64,000 nucleotides of DNA from Bacteroidales bacterium (lineage in GTDB: Bacteria; Bacteroidota; Bacteroidia; Bacteroidales; VadinHA17): the NCBI GenBank assembly GCA_020201035.1, contig JAIVHO010000035.1, positions 39,560 to 103,559 of the forward strand, in the 5' to 3' direction. The notes beneath the pieces are model-generated. The model was not told the origin of the DNA. It did no database searches and saw only the letters and a program-made list of their open reading frames with translations. Shown here one piece after another: positions 25,555-35,211 of the stretch; positions within the stretch are counted from its first letter, which is position 1, and every line of letters starts with the position of its first letter. A program made the position numbers and the translations under genes.

Positions 25555-26341
25555 AAAATTCATTGTACGCATCAACATATTCTTCATCATCCTTGTGTTC
25601 AAGAACCGGACTTTTCTGACTCCTGATGTATTTTTCCACTTCACCATTGATCTCACTGCTACCAATAATTATGCCATCTGAAAAATCAATGGCCAGCTTT
25701 GAAATATTAAAAAAGTTTGCTTCGCTACCTTCCTTCATCGAATCAGGATCAATACCGTCAGCAAGTATCTTGCCCCTGAATGTATCTCTGAACGGTTTTT
25801 TAAACCCGTTATTGTAAACAGAATAGATAATCTTTACATCGCTGAATATCGGATCATCACTGTACAGTTGCTTAAGGTAAACAGGTAACAGCGCCGACAT
25901 CCACCCGTGGCAGTGGACAATATCAGGCATCCAGCGCAGCTTCTTGACAGTCTCCAGAACCCCCCGTGCAAAAAAGATGGCGCGTTCATCATTATCCTCA
26001 AATTCATTTCCCCGGTTATCACGTACTACGTGCTTACGATGGAAATAGTCTTCATTATCAATAAAATAAACCTGCATTCTGGCAGCCTGAATAGACGCCA
26101 CCTTTATTATCAAAGGGTGATCGGTATCGTCAATAATCAGGTTCATCCCTGAAAGACGAATCACTTCATGAAGCTGGTTTCTCCTCTCGTTAATAGACCC
26201 GTACCGTGGCATAAAAGTCCTGATCTCCTTTCCACGCTCCTGTATACCCTGTGGCAGGTACCGGCTTATCCTGGAAATTTCTGATTCACTTAAATATGGG
26301 GTGATCTCCTGAGAAACAAATAATACTTTTTTGTTATCCAT
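25532..26341 (-). CDS. One-domain starch/glycogen synthase-like (GT5) protein
   Basis: Resembles only the N-terminal Rossmann half of glycogen synthases: KKVLFVSQEITPYL at the start, FMPRYGSINER, FIDNEDYFHR, DIVHCHGWMSALLPVYL and a closing DGIIIGSSEI. At 269 residues it lacks the whole C-terminal nucleotide-binding domain of GT-B enzymes (usual length about 480). The KxGGL substrate loop that normally follows the first strand is replaced by SESEISRI. Glucosyl transfer from ADP-glucose therefore seems unlikely. The ATG at 26341 (MDNKKV) fits the conserved start; an upstream in-frame Met adds a non-conserved leader. Confidence 0.83.
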   Translation of the reverse strand: MDNKKVLFVSQEITPYLSESEISRISRYLPQGIQERGKEIRTFMPRYGSINERRNQLHEVIRLSGMNLIIDDTDHPLIIKVASIQAARMQVYFIDNEDYFHRKHVVRDNRGNEFEDNDERAIFFARGVLETVKKLRWMPDIVHCHGWMSALLPVYLKQLYSDDPIFSDVKIIYSVYNNGFKKPFRDTFRGKILADGIDPDSMKEGSEANFFNISKLAIDFSDGIIIGSSEINGEVEKYIRSQKSPVLEHKDDEEYVDAYNEFYDNLLQQ

Positions 26342-26374
26342 CCTTATACAGATAATCCATGTTCCAACAATATG

Positions 26375-26382
26375 CAAAGGTA
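26375..26382 (-). promoter_or_regulatory. Predicted -7 box of the GT5-like/DUF4270 operon
   Basis: On the minus strand this is TACCTTTG, a perfect TAnnTTTG box, 33 bp upstream of the ATG at 26341. Confidence 0.5.
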
Positions 26383-26481
26383 GCAAAAAATATTGACATA
26401 AATCATCTCTCTGACTCCATACTAACAATCAATCCGTTAACCAGACATCCTTCCCTGCAAAACCTTTTGACCCTTTGACTG

Positions 26482-26509
26482 TTTGTAAAACGGAAAATAG
26501 TTAATTTCG
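26482..26509 (+). promoter_or_regulatory. Possible promoter of panC
   Basis: TAATTTCG at 26502-26509 matches TAnnTTTG at 7 of 8 positions, 21 bp before the ATG, with TTTG at 26482-26485. The 16-bp spacing is shorter than usual. Confidence 0.35.
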
Positions 26510-26530
26510 CCGGGTAAAAGAAAAGAGCCA

Positions 26531-27403
26531 ATGATTGTAGCAAACAGAAGGGAGGAGCTGAAAGCACATCTTGAATCCTCAGGTGGAACCAGAGGGTTTG
26601 TACCAACCATGGGGTCACTTCATAAAGGACACCTCTCACTGGTAAGGGAGAGTAAACGGACAACAGGGCATACGGTGGTGAGTATTTTTGTCAACCCCGC
26701 CCAGTTTAATGACAGCACCGACCTTGAAAAATATCCCCGCAATATAGAACGCGATCTGGATATGCTGTCGGGTCTCCTTGGTCCTGATGATCTGGTTTAT
26801 ACACCGCAGACTGAAGATATATACAGGGGAGATCCCCGGGAAGAGATTGATATAGAGCTTGGTAATCTTGATAGGGTGATGGAGGGTGCGTTCAGGCCGG
26901 GACATTTCAGGGGAGTGGTTAAGGTGGTAAACCTGCTCTTCGCTATAATAAAGCCTGACAAAGCTTTCTTTGGCGAGAAGGATTTCCAGCAGCTGGCCGT
27001 TGTAAGAAAACTTGCTTCTCACCTGCATCCGGACGTAGAGATAGTGGGTTGCCCTATCCTGCGTGAATCCAACGGGCTGGCTATGAGCAGCCGTAACGAG
27101 AGGCTGAACAGCGATATAAGAAACCGGGCATCGGTCATCTACCGTACTCTTTCCGGATATTCAACCCCTGCCCCGGATGACACCGTTAGGGAGATAAGGG
27201 AAGCGGTGATAAATGGTGTTGACAGTGAGGAGGGATTCCGCACTGAATACTTTGAAATAGTTGACCCCAGCACCCTTCAGAGTATCAAACCCACCTGCAG
27301 GGCAGCTGAGGGATTAAGCTGGCAGGGATGTATAGCAGTAATGGCAGGAGATGTGAGGCTGATTGATAATATCCGCTTTTCTTTCCCGTTTAATAAAGGT
27401 TGA
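26531..27403 (+). CDS. panC: Pantothenate synthetase
   Basis: Condenses pantoate and beta-alanine with ATP to give pantothenate, the coenzyme A precursor. The 290-residue protein has PTMGSLHKGHLSLV (HIGH-like ATP motif, residues 25-38), the FVNPAQFN segment, GAFRPGHFRGV, FGEKDFQQL and the KMSKS-like MSSRNERL. All are standard. panD follows 34 bp downstream and supplies its beta-alanine. Confidence 0.96.
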   Translation: MIVANRREELKAHLESSGGTRGFVPTMGSLHKGHLSLVRESKRTTGHTVVSIFVNPAQFNDSTDLEKYPRNIERDLDMLSGLLGPDDLVYTPQTEDIYRGDPREEIDIELGNLDRVMEGAFRPGHFRGVVKVVNLLFAIIKPDKAFFGEKDFQQLAVVRKLASHLHPDVEIVGCPILRESNGLAMSSRNERLNSDIRNRASVIYRTLSGYSTPAPDDTVREIREAVINGVDSEEGFRTEYFEIVDPSTLQSIKPTCRAAEGLSWQGCIAVMAGDVRLIDNIRFSFPFNKG

Positions 27404-27437
27404 TTAACTTTACAGTGAAAATCATTACAATGCCCTG

Positions 27438-27788
27438 ATGCATATAGAAGTAGTAAAATCAAAGATACACAAGGTCACCATTACGGAGGCTAACCTGCAG
27501 TATGTCGGAAGCATTACCATTGATGAAGATCTGATGGAGGCCGCCAACATTATAGAAAATGAAAAGGTTCAGATAGTTAACATCAATAATGGTGAAAGAC
27601 TGGAGACCTACGTGATCAGGGGAGAGAGGGGAAGCAGGGCTATCTGCCTTAACGGTCCGGCCGCACGTAAAGCGGCTGTTGGCGATGTGGTTATTATTAT
27701 CTCCTACGCCCTGCTCGACTTTGAAGAGGCAAAATCGTTCAAACCAACTCTTATATTCCCCGATACCGCCACCAATAAACTGATCTGA
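27438..27788 (+). CDS. panD: Aspartate 1-decarboxylase
   Basis: Pyruvoyl enzyme making beta-alanine from aspartate. The 116-residue proenzyme has the self-cleavage site Gly24-Ser25 (QYVGSITID), Lys9 and the Tyr58-type residues ([10 protein letters not shown]), with NGPAARKA in the C-terminal part. Self-processing at Ser25 would give the pyruvoyl group. It forms a two-step pathway unit with panC. Confidence 0.96.
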   Translation: MHIEVVKSKIHKVTITEANLQYVGSITIDEDLMEAANIIENEKVQIVNINNGERLETYVIRGERGSRAICLNGPAARKAAVGDVVIIISYALLDFEEAKSFKPTLIFPDTATNKLI

Positions 27789-27790
27789 GA

Positions 27791-28861
27791 TTGAAAGCAT
27801 GGATATCACGTGTCTCAAAGGTTCTCTTCTTTATCCTCCTGAGCCTGTTCTTTCTCTACCTGGCATTCAGGAAGGTTGAATTCAGGGAGATAACTGATGC
27901 ACTGGTCTCTGCCAACTATTCATGGCTCCTGCTTTCCTTTCTTTTTACCATGCTGGCCTTTTTCAGCAGGGCAAGGAGATGGGTGCTGATGATCCGTCCG
28001 CTCGGATACCGCCCGGGTCTGATTAACACATACCACTCAATGATGACCGGCTACCTTGTTAATTTTGCACTGCCACGTGCAGGAGAGGTATCCAAATGCA
28101 TTGCCCTGGGAAGGAAAGAGAATATACCGGTCAACAGGCTTATAGGGACCGTTATTGTTGAACGCACCTTTGACCTTTTATCACTGATAATCATCCTGAT
28201 CATTACACTGATGCTCCCTGAAACGCTTATGGCAACATTTATCAATCAGAATATTATAGATCCCCTCCGCATAAAAGCCGCATCCTCCCTGAATATCTCA
28301 TCACTAATAGTCATTGTCATCCTCTCAACTATTCTTCTGGGTACCTTTCTGGTGATACTCTTCAGAAAAAAATTGTCTCATTCACGTGTTGTAGATAAGA
28401 CAGGAGGATTTCTAAGGGGTATAGCAGACGGACTCCGTTCATTCTATGCCATGGAGAATAAACCCGAGTTTATCTTCCATACAATCTTTATGTGGGCCAA
28501 CTATGCCATGATGGCCTGGGTAATCGTGTTTATGACCCCTGCAACATCATTTCTTAAACTGTCTGACAGCCTCTTCCTGCTTGTCACAGGCAGTCTGGGA
28601 ATGGCTGCTCCGGTACAGGGCGGAATAGGTGCCTACCACTGGATTATGTCACGCGGACTCCTATTTGTTTATGATATTCCTCTCAGTGACGGGCTGGTTT
28701 ATGCAACCCTGGCACACGAGTCGCAGCTTATACTTATAGCCCTCCTGGGAGCATTCTCGTTTTACCGGCTGTTTGGATCAACCCGCGGACTGAAAGAGCT
28801 TACCGATACCAGGGTTTTTAATAAGGTGATCACCGAAAAAGATAACGATGGCAAAAAGTAA
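27791..28861 (+). CDS. YbhN/AglD-like lysylphosphatidylglycerol synthase TM-domain protein
   Basis: Integral membrane protein of 356 residues with about eight hydrophobic helices, in the UPF0104 / LPG-synthetase-TM family. Motifs include FFSRARRWVLMI near 55-66 and the LPRAGEVSKC block near 95-104, both typical. The soluble MprF-type transferase domain is absent, so lipid flipping or translocation is more likely than lysine transfer. The apparent start is TTG at 27791, two bases past the panD stop, and the 3' end overlaps radA by 14 bp. Confidence 0.82.
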   Translation: MKAWISRVSKVLFFILLSLFFLYLAFRKVEFREITDALVSANYSWLLLSFLFTMLAFFSRARRWVLMIRPLGYRPGLINTYHSMMTGYLVNFALPRAGEVSKCIALGRKENIPVNRLIGTVIVERTFDLLSLIIILIITLMLPETLMATFINQNIIDPLRIKAASSLNISSLIVIVILSTILLGTFLVILFRKKLSHSRVVDKTGGFLRGIADGLRSFYAMENKPEFIFHTIFMWANYAMMAWVIVFMTPATSFLKLSDSLFLLVTGSLGMAAPVQGGIGAYHWIMSRGLLFVYDIPLSDGLVYATLAHESQLILIALLGAFSFYRLFGSTRGLKELTDTRVFNKVITEKDNDGKK

Positions 28862-30212
28862 AACAGCCTGGTTCTGCTCAGACTGCGGAGCAGAATCCCC
28901 GAAATGGATCGGCCGCTGTCCCTCCTGCGGAGAATGGAACACCTATGTTGAAGAGAAAACAGTGACCGGAAAAAGGGAAAAGAGTTCCTTTCTCTCTGCA
29001 GAGTCACGTCCTGAGCCGGTGGGCTCCATTGCTGCAACGGCATCGGTACGGCTGATGACAGGCATGGCCGGGGTGGACCGAATCCTGGGAGGCGGACTGG
29101 TACCCGGATCACTCGTTCTCTTCGGAGGAGAACCCGGAATAGGGAAATCAACACTTGCCCTTCAGATCGCAATGCGTATGGAGGGGCGCAGGGTGCTATA
29201 TATATCCGGGGAGGAGAGTGGCGAGCAGATCAAGCTGAGGGCTGAAAGGGTGAAGGGAAACAACAGTGAATGCTATATCTACAGCGAAACATCTCTTGAA
29301 AATATCTTTGCACAGGCAGAAAAACTTCAGCCTGAACTGATTATTATTGACAGCATACAGACAATCAGCAGTGCAGACCTGGAATCATCAGCCGGGTCGG
29401 TAAGCCAGGTTCGTGAATCTGCTGCCCGCATCCTTAAATTTGCCAAGCAGAGGGCTCTGCCCGTGCTGCTGATAGGACATATCACCAAGGATGGTACCCT
29501 GGCCGGACCAAAAATACTGGAACATATTGTGGATGTGGTGTTGCAGTTTGAGGGTGACAATAACCACTTCTACCGAATCCTGAGGGCTGCAAAGAACAGG
29601 TTTGGGGCAACCAGTGAACTGGGGATCTTTGAGATGCAGGCGACCGGACTGAGAGAGGTTGACAATCCGGGCGAGATGTTTGTGACAACCCACGAAGAAC
29701 AACTGAGCGGTATTGCAATAGCATCAACAATAGACGGCATCAGGCCATTTATGATAGAGACACAGGCGCTGGTAAGCAGCGCCGTCTACGGAACGCCCCA
29801 GAGAAGTTCGACAGGGTTTGATACGAGGCGACTCAACATGCTGCTGGCAGTGCTTGAGAAGAGAGCAGGCTTCAGGCTTGCCTCACGTGATGTCTTTATA
29901 AATATTGCAGGCGGACTAAAGGTCAATGACCCGGCCGTTGATATGGCCCTTGTGGCAGCAGTACTCTCTTCAAACCTGGATATCCCTGTAAACAGGAAAT
30001 ACTGTTTTGCCGGTGAAACAGGGCTGTCGGGTGAAATAAGGCCGGTAAGCCATATTGATCAGCGTATCAGTGAGGCGGCCCGACTCGGATACGAGAAGAT
30101 TTTTATTTCAAAGTACAGCAGGCGCAATAAAACATCCAAAAGCCTGATAGAGGTAGTGGAACCAGGCAAGATAGAACACCTGGTAAAGCAGCTTTTCAGC
30201 GGTAAAGGCTGA
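28848..30212 (+). CDS. radA: DNA repair protein RadA
   Basis: RecA-like ATPase helping branch migration in recombination. The 454-residue protein has the N-terminal zinc finger (Cys10, 13, 24, 27), Walker A GEPGIGKST near 93-101, the RadA-specific KNRFG motif, and a C-terminal Lon-like domain from about 350. It overlaps the preceding membrane-protein gene and ends 4 bp from the stop of convergent mrcA. Confidence 0.97.
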   Translation: MAKSKTAWFCSDCGAESPKWIGRCPSCGEWNTYVEEKTVTGKREKSSFLSAESRPEPVGSIAATASVRLMTGMAGVDRILGGGLVPGSLVLFGGEPGIGKSTLALQIAMRMEGRRVLYISGEESGEQIKLRAERVKGNNSECYIYSETSLENIFAQAEKLQPELIIIDSIQTISSADLESSAGSVSQVRESAARILKFAKQRALPVLLIGHITKDGTLAGPKILEHIVDVVLQFEGDNNHFYRILRAAKNRFGATSELGIFEMQATGLREVDNPGEMFVTTHEEQLSGIAIASTIDGIRPFMIETQALVSSAVYGTPQRSSTGFDTRRLNMLLAVLEKRAGFRLASRDVFINIAGGLKVNDPAVDMALVAAVLSSNLDIPVNRKYCFAGETGLSGEIRPVSHIDQRISEAARLGYEKIFISKYSRRNKTSKSLIEVVEPGKIEHLVKQLFSGKG

Positions 30213-30216
30213 AAAG

Positions 30217-32571
30217 TCAGAACCTCTCAATACGGTATCTGTCCCTGCCGGCAGATTCCGATTTCAGCTTATCGCAATCCAGCTCCATATTAAACCCCGG
30301 AGGCATTTCAAATTCATCCAGTTCCATTATACCCAGTTCAGGATCAGCATAAAGCTTCTGAAGGAAAAGACCATATACAGGCAGTGCCATATTGGCTCCC
30401 TGACCCAGAGAGAGATTTTCAAAATGTATTGACTGATCCTCCCAGCCTGTCCATACCCCTCCTACAAGATTCGGAGCCACTGACATATACCACCCGTTGG
30501 AATGATTCTGTGTTGTACCCGTTTTGCCGCCAAGCTGATTATAGAGATTATAGGTAAAGCGCATCCTTACGCCGGTGCCTCTGTTGGTCACTCCCTGCAG
30601 CAGGTCAAGCATCAGGTAGGCATGATCATCGCTCATCACCTCCTCAATAGCCGGGATAAAGCGGGATATCACATTCCCGTTACGGTCCTCAATACGTGAG
30701 ACAACAGTGGGATCAATATATACCCCCTTGTTGGCAAAGGTTCCAAAGGCGCCAACCATCTCCTTTACCGTTATTATCCCCGTTCCCAGGAATATCGAAG
30801 GCACTGCCTCAACATATCTGGTATTGATTCCCATCCGCCCCATCAGGTCAACAACGGCAGAAGGAGAAAACTGCTTCATCAGCCATGCCGAGATATAGTT
30901 CTCACTCTGTGCCAGCCCCCACCTGAGGGTCACCATCCTGCCATGGTATTCACGGGGTCCCGAGCTGCGGGGTGACCAGGTGGAGTCACCCACGTCAAAC
31001 TGCCGGGGGATATTCTCCACCTCATAACAGGGTGAATAGCCATCCTGGATGGCCAGAGTGTAGAGAAACGGCTTTATGGTTGAGCCAACCTGCTTGCGCT
31101 GCTGGGTTACGGCATCATACTTGAAATAGCGGAAATCGGGTCCCCCCACATACGCCTTAACATAACCGTTGTGAGGATCCATGGCCATCATTGAAGAGCG
31201 TACAATATACTTGTAGTATAATACCGAGTCGTACGGACTCATTATGGTATCTATCTCACCGTTATAGGAGAAGAGCTTCATAGGAATTTCCGTGTTGAAT
31301 ATCAGCCTGATGGAATCTTCCGGCATCCCTGCCTGCCGGAGCACCCTGTACCTGTCGGTACGCTTCACCGAAGCATCCATTATGCTGCGAAACTCCTCTG
31401 CTGAAATATCATTGCTGTAAGGAGGCCGACTGTTATTTCTGACCTGACTGTTAAAGGTCTCCTGAAGATTCTCTCCCAGATGTTCGGCAACGGCCTCCTC
31501 TGCATACTTCTGCATGCGGGAGTCTATAGTGGTGTGAATCTTAAGCCCGTCCCTGTAGAGATTGTAGTTGTTGCCGTCTGGCTTCAGGTTCTTCCTGCAC
31601 CATCCATATAACGGGTTGTTGTCCCACTCCTTCCTGGCATCCTCATAGTCGGCTTCAAAAAGAAAATTTCTCCTTTCAGGCTCATACTTGATCATAGTAA
31701 GCCTTATATACTCCCGCAGATAGGTGGCAAGTCCGGTATCATGACTCTGCTCCCTGAAGTCGATCTCTATGGGCAACTGCATCAGTGAATCAGCAACCTC
31801 CCCTTTTATATAACCGTACCTGGCCATCTGGGATAATACTATATTGCGCCTGTTCATCATCCCTTCCGGATTACGCACCGGATTGTAGAGGGCGGAGTTC
31901 TTAAGCATCCCAACCAGGGTTGCTGCCTCCTCTATCTTCAGCGAATCGGGAAATGAGTTAAAATAGACCTCGCTGGCTGAGCGCACACCAACAGCATTAT
32001 AGAGAAAATCATAAACATTGAGATACATGGTAATAATCTCCTCCTTGGTGTAGTTTCGTTCAAGCCTGACCGCTGTTGACCACTCCTTGAACTTTGCTAT
32101 AATAAGACTGAAAATACCCGTAGGTGAACTCTCACCTGTCATCTTCTCACGTGTGTCATATAGGTTCTTTGCCAGCTGCTGGGTAATGGTGCTTCCACCC
32201 CCTGCACCCTGCCTCATTAGTACAGATTTCACGGCCACCCTCGCCAGTGCACGCACATCAATCCCGGAATGCCTGTGAAACCTGATATCCTCGGTTGAGA
32301 TAAGTGCGGCAATAAGATAGGGGGATATATCCTCATATTCTGTCCATGTTCTGTTCTGCAGATAGAACTTGCCAAGCAGAACACCATCATCACTGTATAC
32401 CTCGGCTGCAAGGTCATTATCAGGATTTTCAAGCTCTTCAAATCCCGGCATAGGTCCGAAAACCTCCAGATTGATAAGAATAAAAATAGCTGTCACAAGC
32501 ACAAACGGGAAGGCAAAAAGGGCCCAGAACCACCTGACATACTTGCTGTAAGAACTCTTGTTTTCAGTCAT
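30217..32571 (-). CDS. mrcA: Penicillin-binding protein 1A
   Basis: Bifunctional peptidoglycan synthase of 784 residues. A single N-terminal membrane anchor (about 13-33) is followed by the GT51 glycosyltransferase domain, with STEDIRFHRHSGID as the catalytic Glu motif and GGSTITQQLAKNLY after it. The transpeptidase domain has the SxxK serine in GSTIKPF, SEN in AQSENYIS and KTG in GGKTGTTQNH. All catalytic motifs are intact. It is convergent with radA and divergent from topA. Confidence 0.96.
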   Translation of the reverse strand: MTENKSSYSKYVRWFWALFAFPFVLVTAIFILINLEVFGPMPGFEELENPDNDLAAEVYSDDGVLLGKFYLQNRTWTEYEDISPYLIAALISTEDIRFHRHSGIDVRALARVAVKSVLMRQGAGGGSTITQQLAKNLYDTREKMTGESSPTGIFSLIIAKFKEWSTAVRLERNYTKEEIITMYLNVYDFLYNAVGVRSASEVYFNSFPDSLKIEEAATLVGMLKNSALYNPVRNPEGMMNRRNIVLSQMARYGYIKGEVADSLMQLPIEIDFREQSHDTGLATYLREYIRLTMIKYEPERRNFLFEADYEDARKEWDNNPLYGWCRKNLKPDGNNYNLYRDGLKIHTTIDSRMQKYAEEAVAEHLGENLQETFNSQVRNNSRPPYSNDISAEEFRSIMDASVKRTDRYRVLRQAGMPEDSIRLIFNTEIPMKLFSYNGEIDTIMSPYDSVLYYKYIVRSSMMAMDPHNGYVKAYVGGPDFRYFKYDAVTQQRKQVGSTIKPFLYTLAIQDGYSPCYEVENIPRQFDVGDSTWSPRSSGPREYHGRMVTLRWGLAQSENYISAWLMKQFSPSAVVDLMGRMGINTRYVEAVPSIFLGTGIITVKEMVGAFGTFANKGVYIDPTVVSRIEDRNGNVISRFIPAIEEVMSDDHAYLMLDLLQGVTNRGTGVRMRFTYNLYNQLGGKTGTTQNHSNGWYMSVAPNLVGGVWTGWEDQSIHFENLSLGQGANMALPVYGLFLQKLYADPELGIMELDEFEMPPGFNMELDCDKLKSESAGRDRYRIERF

Positions 32572-32591
32572 GTTGCAAACGATCTTTGGGT

Positions 32592-32599
32592 CAAAAATA
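32592..32599 (-). promoter_or_regulatory. Predicted -7 box of mrcA
   Basis: On the minus strand this reads TATTTTTG, a perfect TAnnTTTG box, 20 bp upstream of the mrcA ATG. Confidence 0.5.
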
Positions 32600-32631
32600 G
32601 TAAATATATATTAAGATTGTGAGGTTTTAAT

Positions 32632-32663
32632 TTTGAACTTAGATTCATAAATGCTTTACTTTG
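32632..32663 (+). promoter_or_regulatory. Predicted promoter of topA
   Basis: TTTG at 32632-32635 and TTACTTTG at 32656-32663 (7 of 8 to TAnnTTTG) are 20 bp apart. The ATG of topA is 27 bp downstream. Confidence 0.5.
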
Positions 32664-32690
32664 TGCTGCATTTTGTGGAATATATTTTAG

Positions 32691-35198
32691 ATGATGGGTA
32701 TGAGTGGAAACCTGGTTATTGTTGAGTCGCCTGCAAAAGCAAAGACAATAGAAAAATTTCTCGGTAAAGATTATAAGGTTGTTTCCAGTTTCGGACATAT
32801 ACGTGACCTTGCAAAAAAAAATATCGGAATAGATATTGAAAACGGATTCGCTCCGGACTATATTATTCCCGATGAAAAGAAAAAGGTGGTTGCGGCGCTG
32901 AAAAAGGAAGCAAAAGAGGCAAAAATCGTCTGGCTCGCATCCGATGAGGACCGCGAAGGAGAGGCTATAGCATGGCACCTGACGGAGGTGCTGGATCTGA
33001 AGCCTGAAAATGTCAGAAGGATAGTCTTTCATGAGATAACAAAAGAGGCGATAGAGAAAGCTATTAAAAATCCCCGGCAGGTGAATCTTAACCTTGTGAA
33101 TGCCCAGCAGGCGCGCAGGGTTCTTGACCGGCTGGTAGGCTTTGAAATATCCCCTATCCTGTGGAAAAAGGTTCAGCCCTCACTCTCCGCCGGAAGGGTT
33201 CAGTCTGTTGCGGTGAGGCTCCTCGTTGACCGTGAAAGGGAGATAATCTCATTTAATTCGGAATCATCATTCAGGGTAACCGGTGAGTTCACCTTTACCG
33301 GAGAAACAGGTGATGAGGGCCTCCTTAAGGCAGAGTCAACCACCCGCTTTGCCGGAGAGGAGCAGGCCCTTGAGTTTGTGAAGAAATGTGTTGACGCAAA
33401 ATTCACAATTGAGGATGTTCAGGTTAAGCCCGGCACACGGTCCCCCGCCCCGCCCTTTACAACCTCCACACTTCAGCAGGAGGCCTTCCGTAAGCTGGGT
33501 TTCTCCGTGGCACAGACAATGTCCGTAGCCCAGAAGCTTTATGAGGCAGGTAAGATCACCTATATGAGAACCGACTCCACCAACCTTTCGCAGTCGGCAA
33601 TTGCCACTGCCACAAGGGTGATAGGATCAGAGTTTGGCGATAGATATTCCAGGCCGCGCCAGTACAAGACAAAATCAAAAGGGGCACAGGAGGCTCATGA
33701 AGCCATCAGGCCAGCCTATATGGAGAACCGGGAAACAACGGGATCCAACCAGGAGAAGAGACTATATGACCTTATCTGGAAGAGAACCCTCGCATCCCAG
33801 ATGAGTAATGCAGAGATTGAACGTACCACCATCTCAATAGGAATGACAGGGTCACCAAACGGCTTTGCTGCTCATGGTGAAGTGGTGAAATTTGACGGAT
33901 TCCTCAAGGTATACCGCGAATCAACAGACAGCAACGGGGATCATGCAGAAGAAGGGGTGATACCACCGGTTAAAAAGGGAATGCCACTCGGATATGTGAC
34001 AATCACTGCTACAGAACGCTTTACAACACCTCCGCCACGATACACGGAGGCAAGCCTTGTCAAAAAAATGGAGGAGCTGGGTATAGGACGCCCGTCAACA
34101 TATGCACCCGTAATCAGCACAATACTTAACAGGGGTTATGTGGAGCGGGGCGACAGGCCCGGGGAGAAGAGAAAGGTAAGGGAGATAATCCTGACCGGCG
34201 GAAACATAAACCACGCCAGCCGTACAGAGATGGCTGGCAGGGAGAAGGGAAAGCTCTTTCCGCAGGATATAGGAATGATTGTTAACGATTTCCTTGTTCA
34301 GAATTTCAGCGGGGTACTCGACTATAACTTTACTGCCGCCATAGAGAGGGATTTTGACCTTATAGCAGAGGGAGAACGTAACTGGACAGCCATGCTGGAG
34401 CAGTTCTATTCTCCCTTTCATAAAAAAGTTACCGAAACACTCGAACAGTCCGAACGCCATACAGGAGAAAAACTGCTCGGAAAACACCCGGAAACAGGTG
34501 AACCGGTTTATGTAAAAATGGGCCGGTATGGACCGGTGGCACAGATTGGAGACAGCTCTGATGACCAGAAACCAAGATTCGCCAGCCTGCTGAATGATCA
34601 GCTTATTGAAACCATTACCCTCAAAGAGGCTCTTGAACTCTTCAGACTGCCCAGGGTTACGGGAAGCTATGAGGGAGCAGACCTTACCGTAGGGATAGGT
34701 AAATTCGGCCCATATATACGCCATAATAATAAGTTCTATTCACTGAAAAAGGGAGTCGATGATCCGATGACCATCACGGAGGAGAGAGCGATTGAGCTGA
34801 TTGAGGAGAAACGTGAGACTGAACGCAACAGGATTATACGCACATTCGGCGATATTCAGATACTCAATGGCCGCTACGGACCATATATCTCATATGATAA
34901 AACAAACTTCAGGATACCTAAAAACAGTGATCCTGAGAAGCTGACCGAGGAGGAGTGCCGCGAAATAATTGCCAAAGGAAACGGAACAGGCAGAAAGGGA
35001 CGTTCGGGAGCCGGCAAAGGCACCGCGGCAGCAAAGAAAGGAAGCACAACAGCAGGCAAAGGAAGCGCGGCAGCAGGTAAAGGCACCACGGCAGCAAAGA
35101 AAGGAAGCACAACAGCAGGCAAAGGAAGCGCGACAGCAGGTAAAGGCACCACAACAGCCAAAAAGAGCAGCACTGCTGGCAACAAAAGCAAAAAATAA
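32691..35198 (+). CDS. topA: DNA topoisomerase I with a Lys/Ala/Gly-rich repeat tail
   Basis: Relaxes negative supercoils by single-strand passage. The 835-residue protein has the Toprim start LVIVESPAKAKTIEKFLG (8-25), acidic DEDREGEA (85-92), active-site Tyr291 in YMRTDSTNLS, and C-terminal topoisomerase repeats instead of cysteine zinc fingers (GRYGPVAQIGD, KFGPYIRHN, GRYGPYISYD). Residues 768-835 form a basic low-complexity tail of GKGSTTA/AKK units, like tails known to help DNA binding in some other TopA proteins. The start has several Met (MMGMSG). The arginase-like gene follows after 13 bp. Confidence 0.96.
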   Translation: MMGMSGNLVIVESPAKAKTIEKFLGKDYKVVSSFGHIRDLAKKNIGIDIENGFAPDYIIPDEKKKVVAALKKEAKEAKIVWLASDEDREGEAIAWHLTEVLDLKPENVRRIVFHEITKEAIEKAIKNPRQVNLNLVNAQQARRVLDRLVGFEISPILWKKVQPSLSAGRVQSVAVRLLVDREREIISFNSESSFRVTGEFTFTGETGDEGLLKAESTTRFAGEEQALEFVKKCVDAKFTIEDVQVKPGTRSPAPPFTTSTLQQEAFRKLGFSVAQTMSVAQKLYEAGKITYMRTDSTNLSQSAIATATRVIGSEFGDRYSRPRQYKTKSKGAQEAHEAIRPAYMENRETTGSNQEKRLYDLIWKRTLASQMSNAEIERTTISIGMTGSPNGFAAHGEVVKFDGFLKVYRESTDSNGDHAEEGVIPPVKKGMPLGYVTITATERFTTPPPRYTEASLVKKMEELGIGRPSTYAPVISTILNRGYVERGDRPGEKRKVREIILTGGNINHASRTEMAGREKGKLFPQDIGMIVNDFLVQNFSGVLDYNFTAAIERDFDLIAEGERNWTAMLEQFYSPFHKKVTETLEQSERHTGEKLLGKHPETGEPVYVKMGRYGPVAQIGDSSDDQKPRFASLLNDQLIETITLKEALELFRLPRVTGSYEGADLTVGIGKFGPYIRHNNKFYSLKKGVDDPMTITEERAIELIEEKRETERNRIIRTFGDIQILNGRYGPYISYDKTNFRIPKNSDPEKLTEEECREIIAKGNGTGRKGRSGAGKGTAAAKKGSTTAGKGSAAAGKGTTAAKKGSTTAGKGSATAGKGTTTAKKSSTAGNKSKK
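35016..35165 (+). repeat. 63-bp tandem repeat encoding the topA tail
   Basis: A 63-bp (21-codon) unit occurs at 35040-35102 and again at 35103-35165, preceded by a partial copy from about 35016. Each unit encodes GSTTAGKGS, then A(A/T)AGKGTT, then (A/T)AKK. Because it is a whole number of codons, copy-number change would lengthen or shorten the tail in frame. Confidence 0.9.
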
Positions 35199-35211
35199 CT
35201 GTATTACCGGT

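Noticed and set aside
25555..25665. Upstream extension of the DUF4270 frame
   Set aside because: This part is internal to the GT5-like gene in another frame, and a start at 25554 already gives the signal peptide.
34969..35211. Long upstream extension of the arginase-like frame
   Set aside because: It is only a shifted reading of the topA repeat tail; the ATG at 35212 after the topA stop gives the conserved N-terminus.
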